The translations under genes and the position numbers were made by a program. A stretch of 64,000 bases of DNA from Todiramphus chloris collaris. Taxonomy: Eukaryota > Chordata > Aves > Coraciiformes > Alcedinidae. A model generated the notes under the pieces. It was given only the letters and a program-made list of their open reading frames with translations. It was not told the origin of the DNA and ran no database searches. Each line of letters begins with the position of its first letter. The stretch's first letter is position 1. Below are positions 39,772 to 52,019 of this stretch, one piece after another. The stretch is taken from positions 16,358,271 through 16,422,270 of the forward strand of contig JANVCC010010406.1 in the NCBI GenBank assembly GCA_025345505.1. The letters run 5' to 3'.

Positions 39772-41793
39772 CCTGTTTCCTTTTCCTTTCCAGATGTGCT
39801 TTGTGCCAAAAGGGTGAAAAGTAATTACAATAAAGTTTTCTATAAACATAATTTCATAAGCTGTCAGATAAATAAATTTGATGCAATATATATATTCATA
39901 TAATTTCAAATAGTTTGTAAGAGCTATTCTCTATAAGACCTTCTTACAGAACATTGCTAAGATTTAAAAAAAAAAAAAAAAATTTTGGAAGTCAAATTCA
40001 GTTAGGCATTATTGCTTATCCACTGCCATAAAAAAAATGAATTTTAGAAACCGCATATGAAAACCCTCAAGAAGTATCACTTGATTGTCTATATATAGAC
40101 TAATGAGAGTCATATGTACTTTCAACAAAAAAGTATATGGTACTTAGTGTTATGAATTTGCACTTGGAGAGGTACAATGTTCATGTCCAAGAATGTTTTC
40201 CTCATCCCTGCTTCTTCTATCAATAATTTTATAAATCTAACCACTTCCTATCAGCTTTCTGTCATAAGAATACTTAAGTTTTGAATGAACTGGTGTATTT
40301 TTTCTCAAACAGCTGTACAAGGCATGGCAGTAACAAAATATTTTTTTATAAACCATTGTTCAGTACTGGGAAGAGATGTCAAGTCCTTTTCCATGAAAAT
40401 ATAATGCTATATTGTTATGGTGACAGAAATTCACATACTAAAGATATTACAGTTTTTGGGGTTTTTTTTTCATTTATTATTTTTTGTCATTCTGGAATTA
40501 AATAGTTGATGATATTGTCTTTTAATGCCACTATTGCAAGAAAGAGCACTACAAGACTTCTAATTTAAAATGCAACAGTTGTGGTCACAATGTGGTTTCA
40601 GTTAACTTGCTTCTTGATCTTTTTTCATAGGAGAAGCAATTTGTTACCATTCTTCTAAGTATTTCTGTGCAATTTTGACTGCAGATACAAAACAATCAGG
40701 TATATGATTGCATTTGAAGAATATAAAATATTTCAGGTCACACACTGGCATGTCTTCTGTAAGAAGGTATGTTTTTTGTAGAGAAAGTTACTGTTAGTTA
40801 TAGCATGTGACCATAAAATACTAACTTCCTTATACAGTTAAGACTTGTAGTACAAAAAGCCTTTGATATCTTACAATCAGCTCCTGGAAAACAACAAGGA
40901 GAAAAGCCTGACAGAATTGTATCACTGAACTAGGAAGACTTTATTCATTTTATCTCTTACCTATTCAAGACTTCACAGAACAGAAAGGTGGGACAGTATG
41001 TTACCAATAAAACTTGCTGTGTAAGAGTATCCTGTACTTCCCCAACTAAATGTCAGCTACCTGTATGCTAATCACACCATGGAATCTTATCATAAGCCAG
41101 ATGAATTGCTGTGACAGTAGAGTATTCCTGGTGAAACTAACTCTCTGTATTGAGTTTCACGTTTATAAGATTTATAAGGAAAAAATCTTCAAGCCCAAGC
41201 ATTTCAAATTCTGGTTTCTAGTTAAAACTTCTTGAATTATCTTTGGATCATTAATCTCTCTGTCTAGTCCATCAGCATTTTCACACCAATGCTGCGTAAC
41301 TAAAGAAACTTTATTGGAGGATTCTCTGTTCATGGCAGTTCCTCAGTAAATCACTGAGATTGGGTGAAACTATGATATCATACATGGTGACTAATGCAGC
41401 TATTAACAAGTGTACCACAACTAACATAGAAACCATAAAAAAAGTAGCAGACTGGGAAATATATGAGTGGAATCTCCTACCTTAACCAACAGAAAGTGTT
41501 TTCTATTTAGTAACTATGCTGAACCAGTGAATTTATGTGAAAGTATTTTGTTGTGGTTTTGATAAAGAACTAGGACTTACTCTAGTAAACTGGAAGACTT
41601 TTTTGGTGTCTTTTTTCTCAACACTAGTCTTTGACCAGATCCCATTCTTTCCTGTCAAATGGTTCAGATTGTAGCACTGGATTATTAGACAAATGAAAAT
41701 GCACAGAGAATGGTATCTTATGTAGCAGATAAGAATGAATTCATTCACTTACTATTATGAGGATATATACCAATTCTCTTGGAAACTTATAGT

Positions 41794-42283
41794 GTCTCTG
41801 TAGTTGGTCTGTCTGAGCTGCTTTTCCCCACCCAGACCTCATGCTGCAGCACTGGGAGCTGGAGGGTGTTGATAACACGCCTGTGTTATGACTGCCAGTG
41901 CTCACACAGCACCAGAGGCTGGGGGGGCAAGATGGGGGAGGGGATACAGCCAACCTGAGCTGACCAGTGGGATATTCCATACCATATGACATCGGCTCAA
42001 CTATCAAGGGAGAGGGCAGGAGGAGGATGGGGGGGTAGGGGTGCATTCAGCTTTGTCCTCTGAGCAACTGCTATACCTGTTCTGGAGCCCTGTTTCCTGG
42101 ACTCAGCCTGACATCGCCTGCAGATGGGAAGTAGAGAATAAAAGCTTTATCTATCATAGCCCACGGCTCTTTTATTTTTGTCTTTTTCTCTCCCTGTGTT
42201 CCATGCTGATGGTGGTTGGGGGAAGTGATAGAAGGGCTTGGTGGGCACCTGGTGCCCAGCCAGGGTCAACCTGCCACAGTCTC
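41794..42283 (-). repeat. 5-bp target-site duplication GTCTC around solo LTR
   Basis: GTCTC at 41794-41798 directly precedes the LTR and GTCTC at 42279-42283 directly follows it. A 5-bp duplication is the size usual for ERVL and many gamma-type elements. A 5-base match alone is weak, but it lines up exactly with TG...CA termini. The strand field has no meaning here. Confidence 0.6.
41799..42278 (+). mobile_element. Solo LTR of an avian endogenous retrovirus (ERVL-like)
   Basis: A 480-bp GC-richer block bounded by TG (TGTAGTTGG) and CA (CTGCCACA). Internal features in LTR order: 'gataacacgcctgtgttatg' (41869-41888), 'gctcacacagcaccagaggc', a G-rich stretch, 'gatattccataccatatgac' (41971-41990), and a polyadenylation signal AATAAA at 42137-42142 followed by a T-rich region. 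This series matches LTRs of ERVL-type elements that are common in bird genomes; the class is from memory of those LTRs and from the 5-bp duplication. No internal gag-pol-env sequence lies nearby, so it is a solo LTR left by recombination. The open frames at 41741-42046 (minus) and 42041-42307 (plus) are shadows inside it. Confidence 0.75.
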
Positions 42284-42843
42284 TCTACACCATCCAGTTT
42301 CATTTAAATCAATTTATGAAATAAAGAAAACAATACCTAGAGACGTTAAATGTCTTAATGACTTAAAAGTGCTCTAATTTTATAAGTAATTCTATAGAAT
42401 GTGGAATATTTGAAAGTCACAGAAGAGCTTGTAAATATAAGAAAAATGTACAGTTGTGATAGTTAATACCCAGAAATTGTACCAAGTTACAACTGGTGAA
42501 TAGATATGTTAGTGCGGCTCACCGTCATCTCATGAGAAGGCATTGCATCTCACTCTCAACCTCATCTGGCACCTCACTGTAATCTAGAACTCCATTTATT
42601 GCAGTTGGTTGTGTTATTCTGTGATTCATAAGCATCACTAAAATGAGTTATATATTTTTCAGGTGAGCACAGAATTTCTCAGATCCTTTCCTAGTCCCCA
42701 AGGAATCTGAGAAAATTGCTGTGCATCCTATCGCAGTTTCTTAATGCTATGGTTTGACTCCTTCACTCTGAGTTACACCCTTCTCCCCAGAGTTGCTCTG
42801 TAGCAATCCCTTCAAGAAAACTCCAAATAAACGAGATGTAATT

Positions 42844-42865
42844 TATGTCTGCATATGCAGACATA
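42844..42865. repeat. 22-bp perfect palindrome
   Basis: Arm TATGTCTGCAT is followed immediately by its exact reverse complement, with no spacer (centre between 42854 and 42855). Such perfect length is unusual for chance in 64 kb. Confidence 0.9.
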
Positions 42866-42915
42866 CAATTTCAATCCCTCTTAAACCACACTTGAGGACT
42901 GTTAGATAAGAAAAA

Positions 42916-42947
42916 TCACTCCCCTGGACGCAGCACAAGGGGAGTGA
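42916..42947. repeat. 10-bp perfect stem, 12-base loop hairpin
   Basis: TCACTCCCCT (42916-42925) pairs with AGGGGAGTGA (42938-42947) around a 12-base loop. The stem is GC-rich against an AT-rich background. It is not followed by a T-run, so it is not a terminator-like structure. Confidence 0.85.
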
Positions 42948-45395
42948 CAGTCTATCATCTTTTTCATCTTCTCTCTTTCCAGTACAGAACTTGAGCCAGA
43001 CTTTTCCTAGCTCTGAGATAAAACTGGATGACCTGATAATTACAGTAACTCAATTTAACATCAAGTCCTTTCAGGAATTCCAATTCCACTCAATGGTCCC
43101 TTTTAGGTCTCTCTGACAGCACAAATCCCACACATCTGATCAGAGGATTTTGTTTCAAAACTGCTACTGTGAAAGATACTTCATACAATAAGCTGCATCT
43201 TCTTTAAAAAGGTCAAGTCTGCATTGGGAAAACTTAAGTTTTATCTACAAAACCATAGGTATTTGTTTTAAATTAAAAGAGCTGTTGACATGCAAAATAT
43301 GTATTCCATTATCTCGTATAATCTCCACAAACTGTTTGAGGCTGCATGCGTGTTTCACATCAGAAGAAAAAAATATAAAGCAAACAAAAAACAAAAACAA
43401 ACAAACAAAACACCAAAAAAAAACCAAACCAGAAGCAAAAAAAATCCCACCTTCAAACCCAACCACTGACAAAACCCTCTGTCAATTATTTTTAAAAGTC
43501 TATTTGTGAAATACAGTAGGGGTCCTGAATATTGATATTGAAGTTCATCATGTAATGAACAGATCCTTTGCAAAATCATGGACAGAAGAAAAGAAAGTTT
43601 GTGCTGAATATTTTAACTGGCATTTCAAATAAAGAATAAACCATCAAGTTAAGGCTGTGAAAGCATAGTGATAAGAAGACTCAGTCTTAAACACTTACAC
43701 TCACTGTAACATGAACTCACTGGAACTGTAACATGAAATGTTTCCACTGGATTCAGAAGTTAGCTATTTCTCTGTACAGGTCCAAAATTAATGATATCCT
43801 GGTACTGAAGTCAAACTACCTATGCTTGCATGTTCTAGTAATGGCATGGATTCTCATTAACTTCAGTAAAACTAGAAACCAGTGAAAAAGCCTGAGCATC
43901 AAGAGTTGATGCAGACAAAATTACTTTTAGTTTAAATAACTAAAACCCCTGAATTCAACATCATATTTTTAAAGCAATGCCCTAACTAAATTTTTCAAGT
44001 AAAATGTCAGCCTTATTTCTAATAACTATTACCTGAAAATACTTTCAGCTAAACTCAATGTCCTTATAATTCCACAACACACTAAGCCGTATTAGATTTA
44101 TTTTTTTTTTTAACAGATATATGATGACAGATAAGAAATGGAGCATTAGCTACTAAACTGTTTGCTACTGCATTCATTTTCTCCAAATACATAAATGAAT
44201 TTAATGATGAATATGATATGAAAGTTAATATTCTGATATTGAGGCAGAATTAAAAATTATTGAAGAAAAATGTAAACAACATTTCCTACCATTCTCTCGT
44301 GAAATAAAACAAAGTGAGATTTAGATTGAGAAAGTAATGAGATACTGTAATCTTCTAAAAATCAACATTCTCAAATGGTAGAAAAAAAAATTTAAAAAGT
44401 TTGTGTAATTAATTTCATATTAACTGGATCATTTAAATCTGTAACAGTTAGATGCAGACCACTGAAAGTGTTTTAGTAAGATCAATGTGTTTAGTAGTTT
44501 CAATATTCTTTGTGGTATAAAACTATTTTTGAAAAAACATGCATGACAAAATACCATGAGCATTTTATTTGATTCAGAAGAAAATAGTATATACACCTAA
44601 TTATGCCAAATATGGCTGACATGCCAAGACATGTCTGTCAGCAAAATGGCTAAATAAAAAGTGGAATTTTATAAACCAAATATTCCTACCTTTTACAATA
44701 ATATTTATGTCTCAGTTGCAATAAAAATAAGATATTATTTCTCTTTATTTTTGTAAATAACAGAAAGACAGAGAATGGTTTTCTTTCTTGGTGCCAGTGG
44801 GTACAAAGTTACACTTCACACACAGCACTTGAACCAAATGAGGGTGAGGGTTACACAAGCCCTGAGTACTTACTATGTTTTGTTCTATTACAAATATTGT
44901 AATATTTTAAACACCATTATATTGTTTTTCGCAGAATGCAGAGATTTTTAAAGCACTGATAGAATTACATATTTCACCTTTATTTCCAATTCTATAATAA
45001 ATTTAATCTGCACTTATTTATTCTGGGATCCCCAAAACAATATTAATCAAATCTAGTTAAGACCAGTCATTCCACATCTCTCATCTTTTTTACCATTTTA
45101 ATTACGAGATACGTGACTAAGAAATGTTTCCACTTTTTATTCCTGAAAATCAGTGGTCTGACGGTCTCATTTTTATTTTTGTTTGCATATATTTTAGTTA
45201 ACACAGCTAATTTGAGGTGGATTTGAAATCAGGCAAAACAAAAATAATGTATAGCAGAGTCTCCAGCAGATATTCTGTGAGAAACCTCATTTTTCATCTG
45301 TAACAAGGAAAACAATAGCTTTCTAAAACTTACAGATATAAATTAGGGAACATGGATAGTGATAGACAATTGTTTCCTTCAGTCTTTAAAACCTA

Positions 45396-46735
45396 AATCG
45401 ATAGAACCATAGGATAGTTCAGTATAGAAGAGACCTCTGGTGGTCAACTAGTCTGACTATCTCTGCAACAGAGTAAGCTAGACCAGGTGGTTAAGGCTCT
45501 CTCAAATCAAATAATGAGCAGATATTCTTATATCTCCAACAGTGAGGTAGACTCCACAACCTCTCTGAGTACTCCAGGTTTAACCCCTACAAAGCAAGTG
45601 TTTTCCCTATACCTAGCTAGAACTTTCTTGGTGACACCTTGTGACCATTTCCCTTAAACTGTTCCTCTGTATCTGTAAGCAGCTGGCTGCATCTTCTTTA
45701 CACTTCTACATTGTGAAGACCACAATAAGATTTTCCCAACACTTCCTTTTCCCCATGAATTAAGTTTTCTCAGCCTTTGTTTCCATAGCATAGGCTTCAG
45801 CCTCTTATAATCTTTGTAACACTTCACTGGACTCCCTCAAATCCACATGTTTCTTGCACTGGGGAGCCCAGAGATGGACACAGCATTCCAGATGGACTCT
45901 CATATGTATACTGAACGGAGGACAGGATCACTTCCCTGAGTCTCCTGGCTGTACCCTTGCTAAAGTAGCCTAGGAAATGGAGGGTTGATTTGCAACAAAG
46001 GTGAAGTGCTGGATTGTGTTTTAGCTTTTATCCACCAAGACTCTCAATATTTTTTCTACCAAGCTGCCTTCCAGATGGTGAGCCTGAAGTCTGTACTGGT
46101 GTTGGGGGTTTACCAATCTACAGGTGCAGGGCTTGGCATTTCCCTTTATTGAAATTCATAAGCAACCTGCTTGCCCATTTTTCTGTATTTCCACATTCCT
46201 ATAAATTGTTGTTTAACCCTGCCTTCCAGCATATTAACAACTTCCCCCATGTTGGTGTACACACGAAATTAGATGTTGGCCATAGACTTGTTTAGAGTAC
46301 ATAAATTCCTGGCATTAGAGTTGTTAATGAAAACAACGAGCAATACTTATAGTCCTCTAACTATTCTAGATTTCAACAATTTGACTATAAGACACCATGC
46401 CAAAGTTCTTCCATATAAATGAGATCCAAATCTCTCCTCTTAATCATTCAAATCAGTCATCTCATCCCAGAAGGCAATGAGTTCAGACAGGTATAATTTG
46501 CCCTTAGCAAACCCCTACCAGCTTATTCCAGCTCATCTTGTTCTTTATACTTTTGAAATGTGATTGGAAATGTTTTCCAGGATGAAAACATCATAGTTTT
46601 CTTGGGGAAAGGTATAAAGCTGAATGGTTTGTAACTCCATGGATCTTCCTTCTTATTTCTGAAGATGGTTATGTCATTAGTCTTCTTCCAACTATCAGGA
46701 GCCACCACCAATCAGCTTATCAGCTGAAAAAGCTG
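45396..46735 (-). mobile_element. Old, strongly diverged CR1 LINE
   Basis: Minus-strand CR1. The 3' end is at the left ('gatagaaccataggatagtt', then 'gaagagacctctggtggtca'). Further right come 'cttgcactggggagcccaga', 'gatggacacagcattccaga' (ORF2 C-terminal domain), then the RT part, and 'gacaggtataatttgccctt agcaaa' and 'ttccaggatgaaaacatcat' (finger region). Several indels leave no long frame. The pattern fits a subfamily different from the copies at 33 and 48 kb. The right border near 46,735 is approximate. Confidence 0.75.
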
Positions 46736-47906
46736 AGTATTAAAAAGTAACTATAATTAGAAAATTTTCTACATTCCCAGTAATCTGATCCATATAAAAA
46801 TTTGATCATAATTCTGTAATCAGAACAAGTTTTGACTGTTTTTTCTATCTAGGAAAACCCATCTGAATAGTAATGTTCAAGTTTTTCTCTGCTTCAGACA
46901 GTACTTTTTCTTACTCTAACGCAACATGAAGTAACACGTCTTTGAATGAACTACACTCTTAGATACAGTTTTAACTATTAATATGATCTCGTATGAATTC
47001 TTAGCATCTGCACATTATACTTCAGCAGCTTTAAAAATGGCAATAGCTTAGGGCAACACAGAAGCATATTCTTGGAAAAAAAAAAGTTGTTTTATTAAAA
47101 CAAAGAGACTATATATAATCAAAATGATTCTGAATAGACATCTACACATTGCTCTACTTGCATGTCAATTAACCAGTGCAAAAACTTGTTTACTTCTCTT
47201 ACTGCTCTTTACTTCTTATTCTCCTGAGAAAACCAACTGAAGGAAAAACAAACAGTGCAGTTGGCCTACATCCTTCACTAAAAGAACAGAAAGAATCCTA
47301 ATTCCAGCATGAAGAAAATAACAGACTGAAGTCTTGCTCCCTGAAAACTGTGCTTTCTTGACATTACTTTCTTCACCACCTAGACATAGAGCTATAGCAA
47401 TTTTTCATTTCTGGGTCTGAGACCTATTGCTCATTAGCATCAGTTAACTGAAAAAGACCCTCCAGTTTATCTTTAGTTCTTGTGTTTATCAACTTTCCAC
47501 TGCTGTGAAGATCATTACTGGAGTTTTTGCTACAGTACCTATTGATGTTTAGACCAGACAAATGGTTGATTTGTCTCCCGTTGTGGTCCCTTTTCTGTTC
47601 ATTCTTAATTCTTGTATTAATAGGACATTTACTATCTTCTTTTCTTCTTGTTCAACAAATGCCATATTTCTGAGAAGCACCAGCCAGTCATTTCAAAGGA
47701 GCTTCATTATCACACTATAATATAACAATCATTAGAGTATCTCGCAAGCCCAAGTGGCAATATACTTCATATTAGTTTAAAATATACCAGAAAACTGTCA
47801 TGCCTGTGGATTAGGAAATATTGCTCTGAAGATGTTCCTCACTTTGTCAGTCAATGTTTCTCTTCATCTTTAGCACACAGTCTCATTTCATTTCCCGTTC
47901 CAATAT
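46736..47906. other. AT-rich unique spacer between CR1 copies
   Basis: About 1.2 kb with no gene or named repeat recognised. Confidence 0.5.
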
Positions 47907-48204
47907 TTAAAGAGGTCCTACAGGAAAGATATGGAGTGTAGTGATAGAATGAGGGGCAATAGTTTTAAACTGAAAGATGAGATATTTAGATTACATATCA
48001 GGAATAAATTTTTTACTGTGAATGAGTGTGATGAGACATTGCAACAGGTTGTCCAGAGAGGCTGTGGATGTCTCCTACCTGGAGGTGTTGAAAACTAGGT
48101 TGGACAAGGCTTTGAGCAACCTGATCTACTGGGAGGTGTCCCTGTCTACGGCAGGGGGATTGGAACTAGATGATCTTTTAAGGTCCCTTCCAACTCAAAT
48201 CACA
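47907..48204 (+). mobile_element. CR1 LINE 3'-end fragment
   Basis: Begins 'atttaaagaggtcctacagg' and ends 'ggtcccttccaactcaaatc'. The last ORF2 codons are visible near 48001-48120 (the 'ATLQQVVQRGCGCLLPGGVE'-type region, frame-broken). About 20-25 bases of consensus are missing near 47,936. It meets a minus-strand CR1 tail to tail at about 48,205-48,210. Confidence 0.88.
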
Positions 48205-48209
48205 GAAAC

Positions 48210-49858
48210 ATAGAACTATAGAATCATAGAATCATTCATAGAATGCTAGGGCTTGGAAAGAAACTCACAAAGCAGGATCACCTAGGACAGGCCACACAGG
48301 AACAGATTGAGGCAGGTTCTGAAAATCCAGAGAAGGAGACTCCACAGCCAATCCGGGCAACCTGTTCCGGGGCTCTGTAACCCACACAGTAAAAAAGTTT
48401 TTCCTCATGTTGAGGTGGAACTTCCTGTGATCTAGTTTGTGCCCATTGCCCCTTGTTCTACCACTGGGCATCACTGAAAATAGGTTGGCCCCATCCTCTT
48501 GATCCCTGCCCTTTAGGTGCTTGTAAGCATTGGTAAGATCTGCTCTCAGTCTTCTCCAGGCTAAACAGACCCAGGTGTCAGCCTTTCCTCAAAAGGGAGA
48601 TGCTCCAGTCCCCTCATCATCTCCGAAGCTCTCTGCTGGACTCTCTCCAGGAGTTCCCTGTCTCTCCTGAATTGGGGAGCCCAGAACTGGACACAGTACT
48701 CCAGATGTGGCCTCGCTAGAGCAAAGTATAGGGGGATGAGAAACTCCTTTGACCTGCTGGTCATACACTTCCTAATGCACCCCAGGATACAACTGGCCTT
48801 CTTAGTTGCAAGAGCACAGTTCTCACTCAAGGTTAACTTGTTGTCCACCAGGACTCCCATGTCCTTCTCCACAGAGCTGCTTTCCAACAGGTCTACTGCT
48901 AAGCTGTACCAGTGCACTGCATTATTCCTCCACAGTTACAGGACTCTATACTTGCCCATGTTGAACTTCATTACGTTCTCCTCCACCCAACTCTCCATCC
49001 TGTCCAGGTCTCACTCAATGCCAGTACAGACTCCTGGTGCATCAGCCACTCCTCCCAGTTTTATATCATCATCAGACTCGTTGACGCTACACTCTGTCTC
49101 TTCATCCAAGTCATGGATTGAGTACATTGAACAAGACTGGACCCACTATTGACTCCTGGGGAACACCACTAGCTACAGGCCTCCAATTAGACTCTGCACC
49201 ACTCTCACAACTCTCTAAACTCTGTCATTCAGATACTTCTCAATACACCTCATTGTCCACTCATTTAAACCTTGCCTATGAGGATGTTATTTGTAACAGT
49301 GTCAAAAGCTTTACTAAAGTTAGACAACATCCACTTCCCTCCCTTCATCTACCCAGCCAGTCACACCATCATAGAAGGCTATCAGGTTGGTCAAGCATGA
49401 TTTCCCCTTGGTGAATCCATGCTGACTACTGATAATTTTGTTTTCCTCCATATGCTTACAGATGACCTCCAGAATGAGCTGTTCTATACCTTCCCAGAGA
49501 AGGAGGTGAAGCTGGATGGCCTTTAGTTTCCTGGGTCCTCATTCTTGCCCTTTTTGAAGACTGGAGTCACACTGGCTTTCCTCGAGTATTCAGGCACTTC
49601 TCCTGTCCTGCATGATCTTTCAAAAATGATGGAGAGTGACTTAGCAATAACATCAGCCAGATCCTACAGCACTCATGAGTGCATCCCATTGGGTCCTGGA
49701 TTTGTGCGTGTCCAGTTTGCCTAAATGATCTCTAACACAATCCTTCATAACCAAGGGAAACTCTTCTTTCTTCCAGACTTTCTTACCTCCAGGGACTGGG
49801 ATTCCTGAGGACTGGCTTTGGCAATAAAGACTGAAGCAAAGAAGGCATTCAGTAACAA
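48210..49858 (-). mobile_element. CR1 LINE, 5'-truncated, about 1.65 kb, RT region to 3' end
   Basis: Minus-strand copy. At its 3' end (left) lie four degenerate units of the terminal 8-mer ('atagaatcatagaatcattc'). It continues through the C-terminal domain (48265-48917 keeps readable frames, e.g. 'HLEYCVQFWAPQFRRDRELL'), the catalytic region (near 49058-49078 FADD has become ESDD) and the RT fingers to 'gaagaaggcattcagtaaca' at 49,840-49,858, where it breaks off. Single-base indels split ORF2 into several pieces. The plus-strand frames at 48736-49414 are antisense shadows. Confidence 0.92.
48561..48917 (-). pseudogene. CR1 ORF2 fragment (RT thumb/C-terminal region)
   Basis: 118 open codons on the minus strand. 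Blocks seen: 'SSSVEKDMGVLVDNKLTLSE' (residues about 12-31), 'KASCILGCIRKCMTSRSKE' (about 40-58) and 'PLYFALARPHLEYCVQFWAP' (about 62-81). This is the region just after the catalytic FADD motif. A further in-place but frame-shifted continuation lies at 48265-48474. Non-functional remnant of the surrounding LINE. Confidence 0.85.
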
Positions 49859-50841
49859 TACAAGCTAATTAAACAAGACTTAACAACTGTTAACATGTCA
49901 TGGTTAGCTAGCATATTACATTAAGATGAATTTCATTTCCCATCTAATTCATGAGATTTCATTACAATTGTTGTTTACTTCTTGTACAATGGGGGATAGA
50001 GATTAAATGAATATACTGGTGAAGAAACTGAAAACTTGCTGTTATATTGCTAAAAATATGTACTAACTAAAGGACATGAATTTTACTAAAAATAGTCTGC
50101 AAAAGATCTGTAAAATAGCTGCGATAGAAAAAAACCTGAAAGAGTAGAATGTCTTTTTTTTTTAATCTTTAGTTTCTGGCTAATGAAGTTTCTTTCTAAG
50201 CTGTGCCTAAATGATACAGTTAAGAACAAATATACTAGAAAACCATAACCTAAAATTTACCTTCTGCTTCCTTTCTTTAAACACCCAAATGCTTCCATCT
50301 TCCTGTTTCACACAATGTATGATCCCAAGTGGACTTTCTCAGTTAGAAGTGAGAGCTACAACTGGATGCATTTGTTCATTAATTACTTTCTTGTCACCCT
50401 AGCAATAAGGAAGATCTTTTGACTTTCAGGACACCATGCAAAGTTTGCATTTTAAAAAGGATTCTGAGGAAAACAGTATTTCTTAAAGGGTGGTGGTTCA
50501 TGGGAAGTGTGATTTTTTTTGTTGTTATTGTCGCATTTGCCCTCCATTGTTCTAATTAACTCTTTTTCTTGAGTTTCAATAGGCTACTTCTTTTTTTTCT
50601 TATTTAAACAGTTGTTTAAGCATATGCAAAGAATGCTCAAAAATAATCAGAATGTAACTATTACATTTGTTTATAACCTTAATACACATTCCACAAACAC
50701 AACAATTCTTCCAGTCATATGAAAACTTGCATAAGAAAAAGCATTTTGGGAATCATTAAAAATATGGAAACCCTCTCAGTTTCTGAATCACAGTCAGGCT
50801 TCTTGTCAGTTGAAATTCTCAAATCAATAGATCCTTATATA

Positions 50842-50944
50842 TGAGAGAAGGAGAAGGGGGACAGAGCTACAGACACAGACATAAAGAGAAAGAGAGAGAC
50901 ACATGGAAAGAGATACAGAGACAGAGCAACAGACAGAAAAGGAT
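50842..50944 (+). repeat. Purine-rich (GAGA/ACAG)n low-complexity stretch
   Basis: About 100 bases composed of AGAG, ACAG and AGAC units with only a few pyrimidines other than C. A degenerate simple repeat. Confidence 0.75.
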
Positions 50945-51262
50945 TAGGTATTGGCATTAACAGTAAATAGAGTATAAAGAATGACATTTGGACTGCTTCT
51001 TGAATGTGGCTGAGGTGTGATGAGTTATGACCAAGTTTGCTTGAAGGATAATGAATTTGCCATGAATATTTTTTTATGCAATTGTCTCATTTACTTCAAT
51101 GAGTAAGATTTTTATTAAAGAGATGTTTTCATTTTCAGTGTTTTTCCTTAGAAATTAAAATACTTTTCTATTAAAAATTATTTAGAGATCTAAAGTCATT
51201 CAACATCTATAAATTAACTAAAACAAGCCCCTCACCAGTCAATGGTTTGTTTTTGAAGGAAG

Positions 51263-51285
51263 AAAAAAAAAAAAAAAAAAAAAAA
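51263..51285. repeat. poly-A tract (A23)
   Basis: Uninterrupted homopolymer, no adjacent retroposed gene recognised. Confidence 0.9.
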
Positions 51286-52019
51286 TTAAGGATAAAAGAT
51301 CTAGTACTTCTTGAAATGGAGATCTGTTTTGTAAATATACTTGAGAGTTTACTACACCATAACCTCATAAAGAAACAAAGCATAAATTAAACATTGAACA
51401 TATCAAGTGTGTGCAATGACAAGTAGTGTTACATAAAGACACAGAAATTTAGACTTGGCCTTTTCTGCATTATAAAAATGAAGTTTTTAGCATAGCATCT
51501 TCATATGAAAACTATGCCATTGTTGTATAATAGTATTTTTACAGCTAACATATAGACGTATCTGTACCAATAAATTAGCAAATACACCCAATCCACTACT
51601 AAAATATTAATATCACTGAAATCAGTAAAAAGAAAATTCTATTATTCTATTCATGTGATATTGCTGACTCTAATTTATATTATTTTAATAACTTATTTTA
51701 TAGTGTTGATAAAGTATAATTTACTAGTTGCACCTTCTGTGCAGTGTTTTCACTGTTAATGTATTTATCAAAAACCCCATCTCTTTTAAAAGGTCTGTAT
51801 TAGTTCATATGGCTGCAGCTACTTCAATATCAAAACATAAGCAAAAGCTCAGTAAGAGAAAAGAAAAATAGTGGCTGATAGAATAAAGGATGTATTTTTT
51901 TAAACTAGATTTTTAAGATATTGTTTTTGCCTAATTGCTGTCAATCTTAATGTTAAAACAATGTATCCTTTGAATTAACAGAGACAGCATCACTCATTCA
52001 TTAGGAAACTACAATAAGA

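Larger units (their letters stand above)
33669..41798. other. AT-rich unique non-coding sequence
   Basis: About 8 kb with no gene or named interspersed repeat. Small items: T-run near 34158-34173, two perfect inverted repeats near 35465-35496 (GCAATATTGC and TTATGTT/AACATAA), an (AAT)n array at 36275-36317, the duplicated 12-mer TGTGATATTGAA at 38018 and 38046, T20 at 39752-39771, A-run near 39965-39981, a 14-bp palindrome GTCTATATATAGAC at 40087-40100, and TATGATATCATA near 41371-41382. Confidence 0.5.
42284..45395. other. Mostly AT-rich unique sequence; palindrome pair near 42.85-42.95 kb
   Basis: No gene recognised. A less AT-rich stretch at about 42,690-43,160 contains two perfect inverted repeats (listed separately). 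From 43,380 to 43,450 there is an (AAAC)n-like tract. The rest is ordinary AT-rich sequence. Confidence 0.5.

Noticed and set aside
42041-42307. 88-codon plus-strand frame
   Set aside because: Lies within the solo LTR; no coding signature.
48736-49414. Plus-strand frames of 69-138 codons
   Set aside because: Antisense of a minus-strand CR1.
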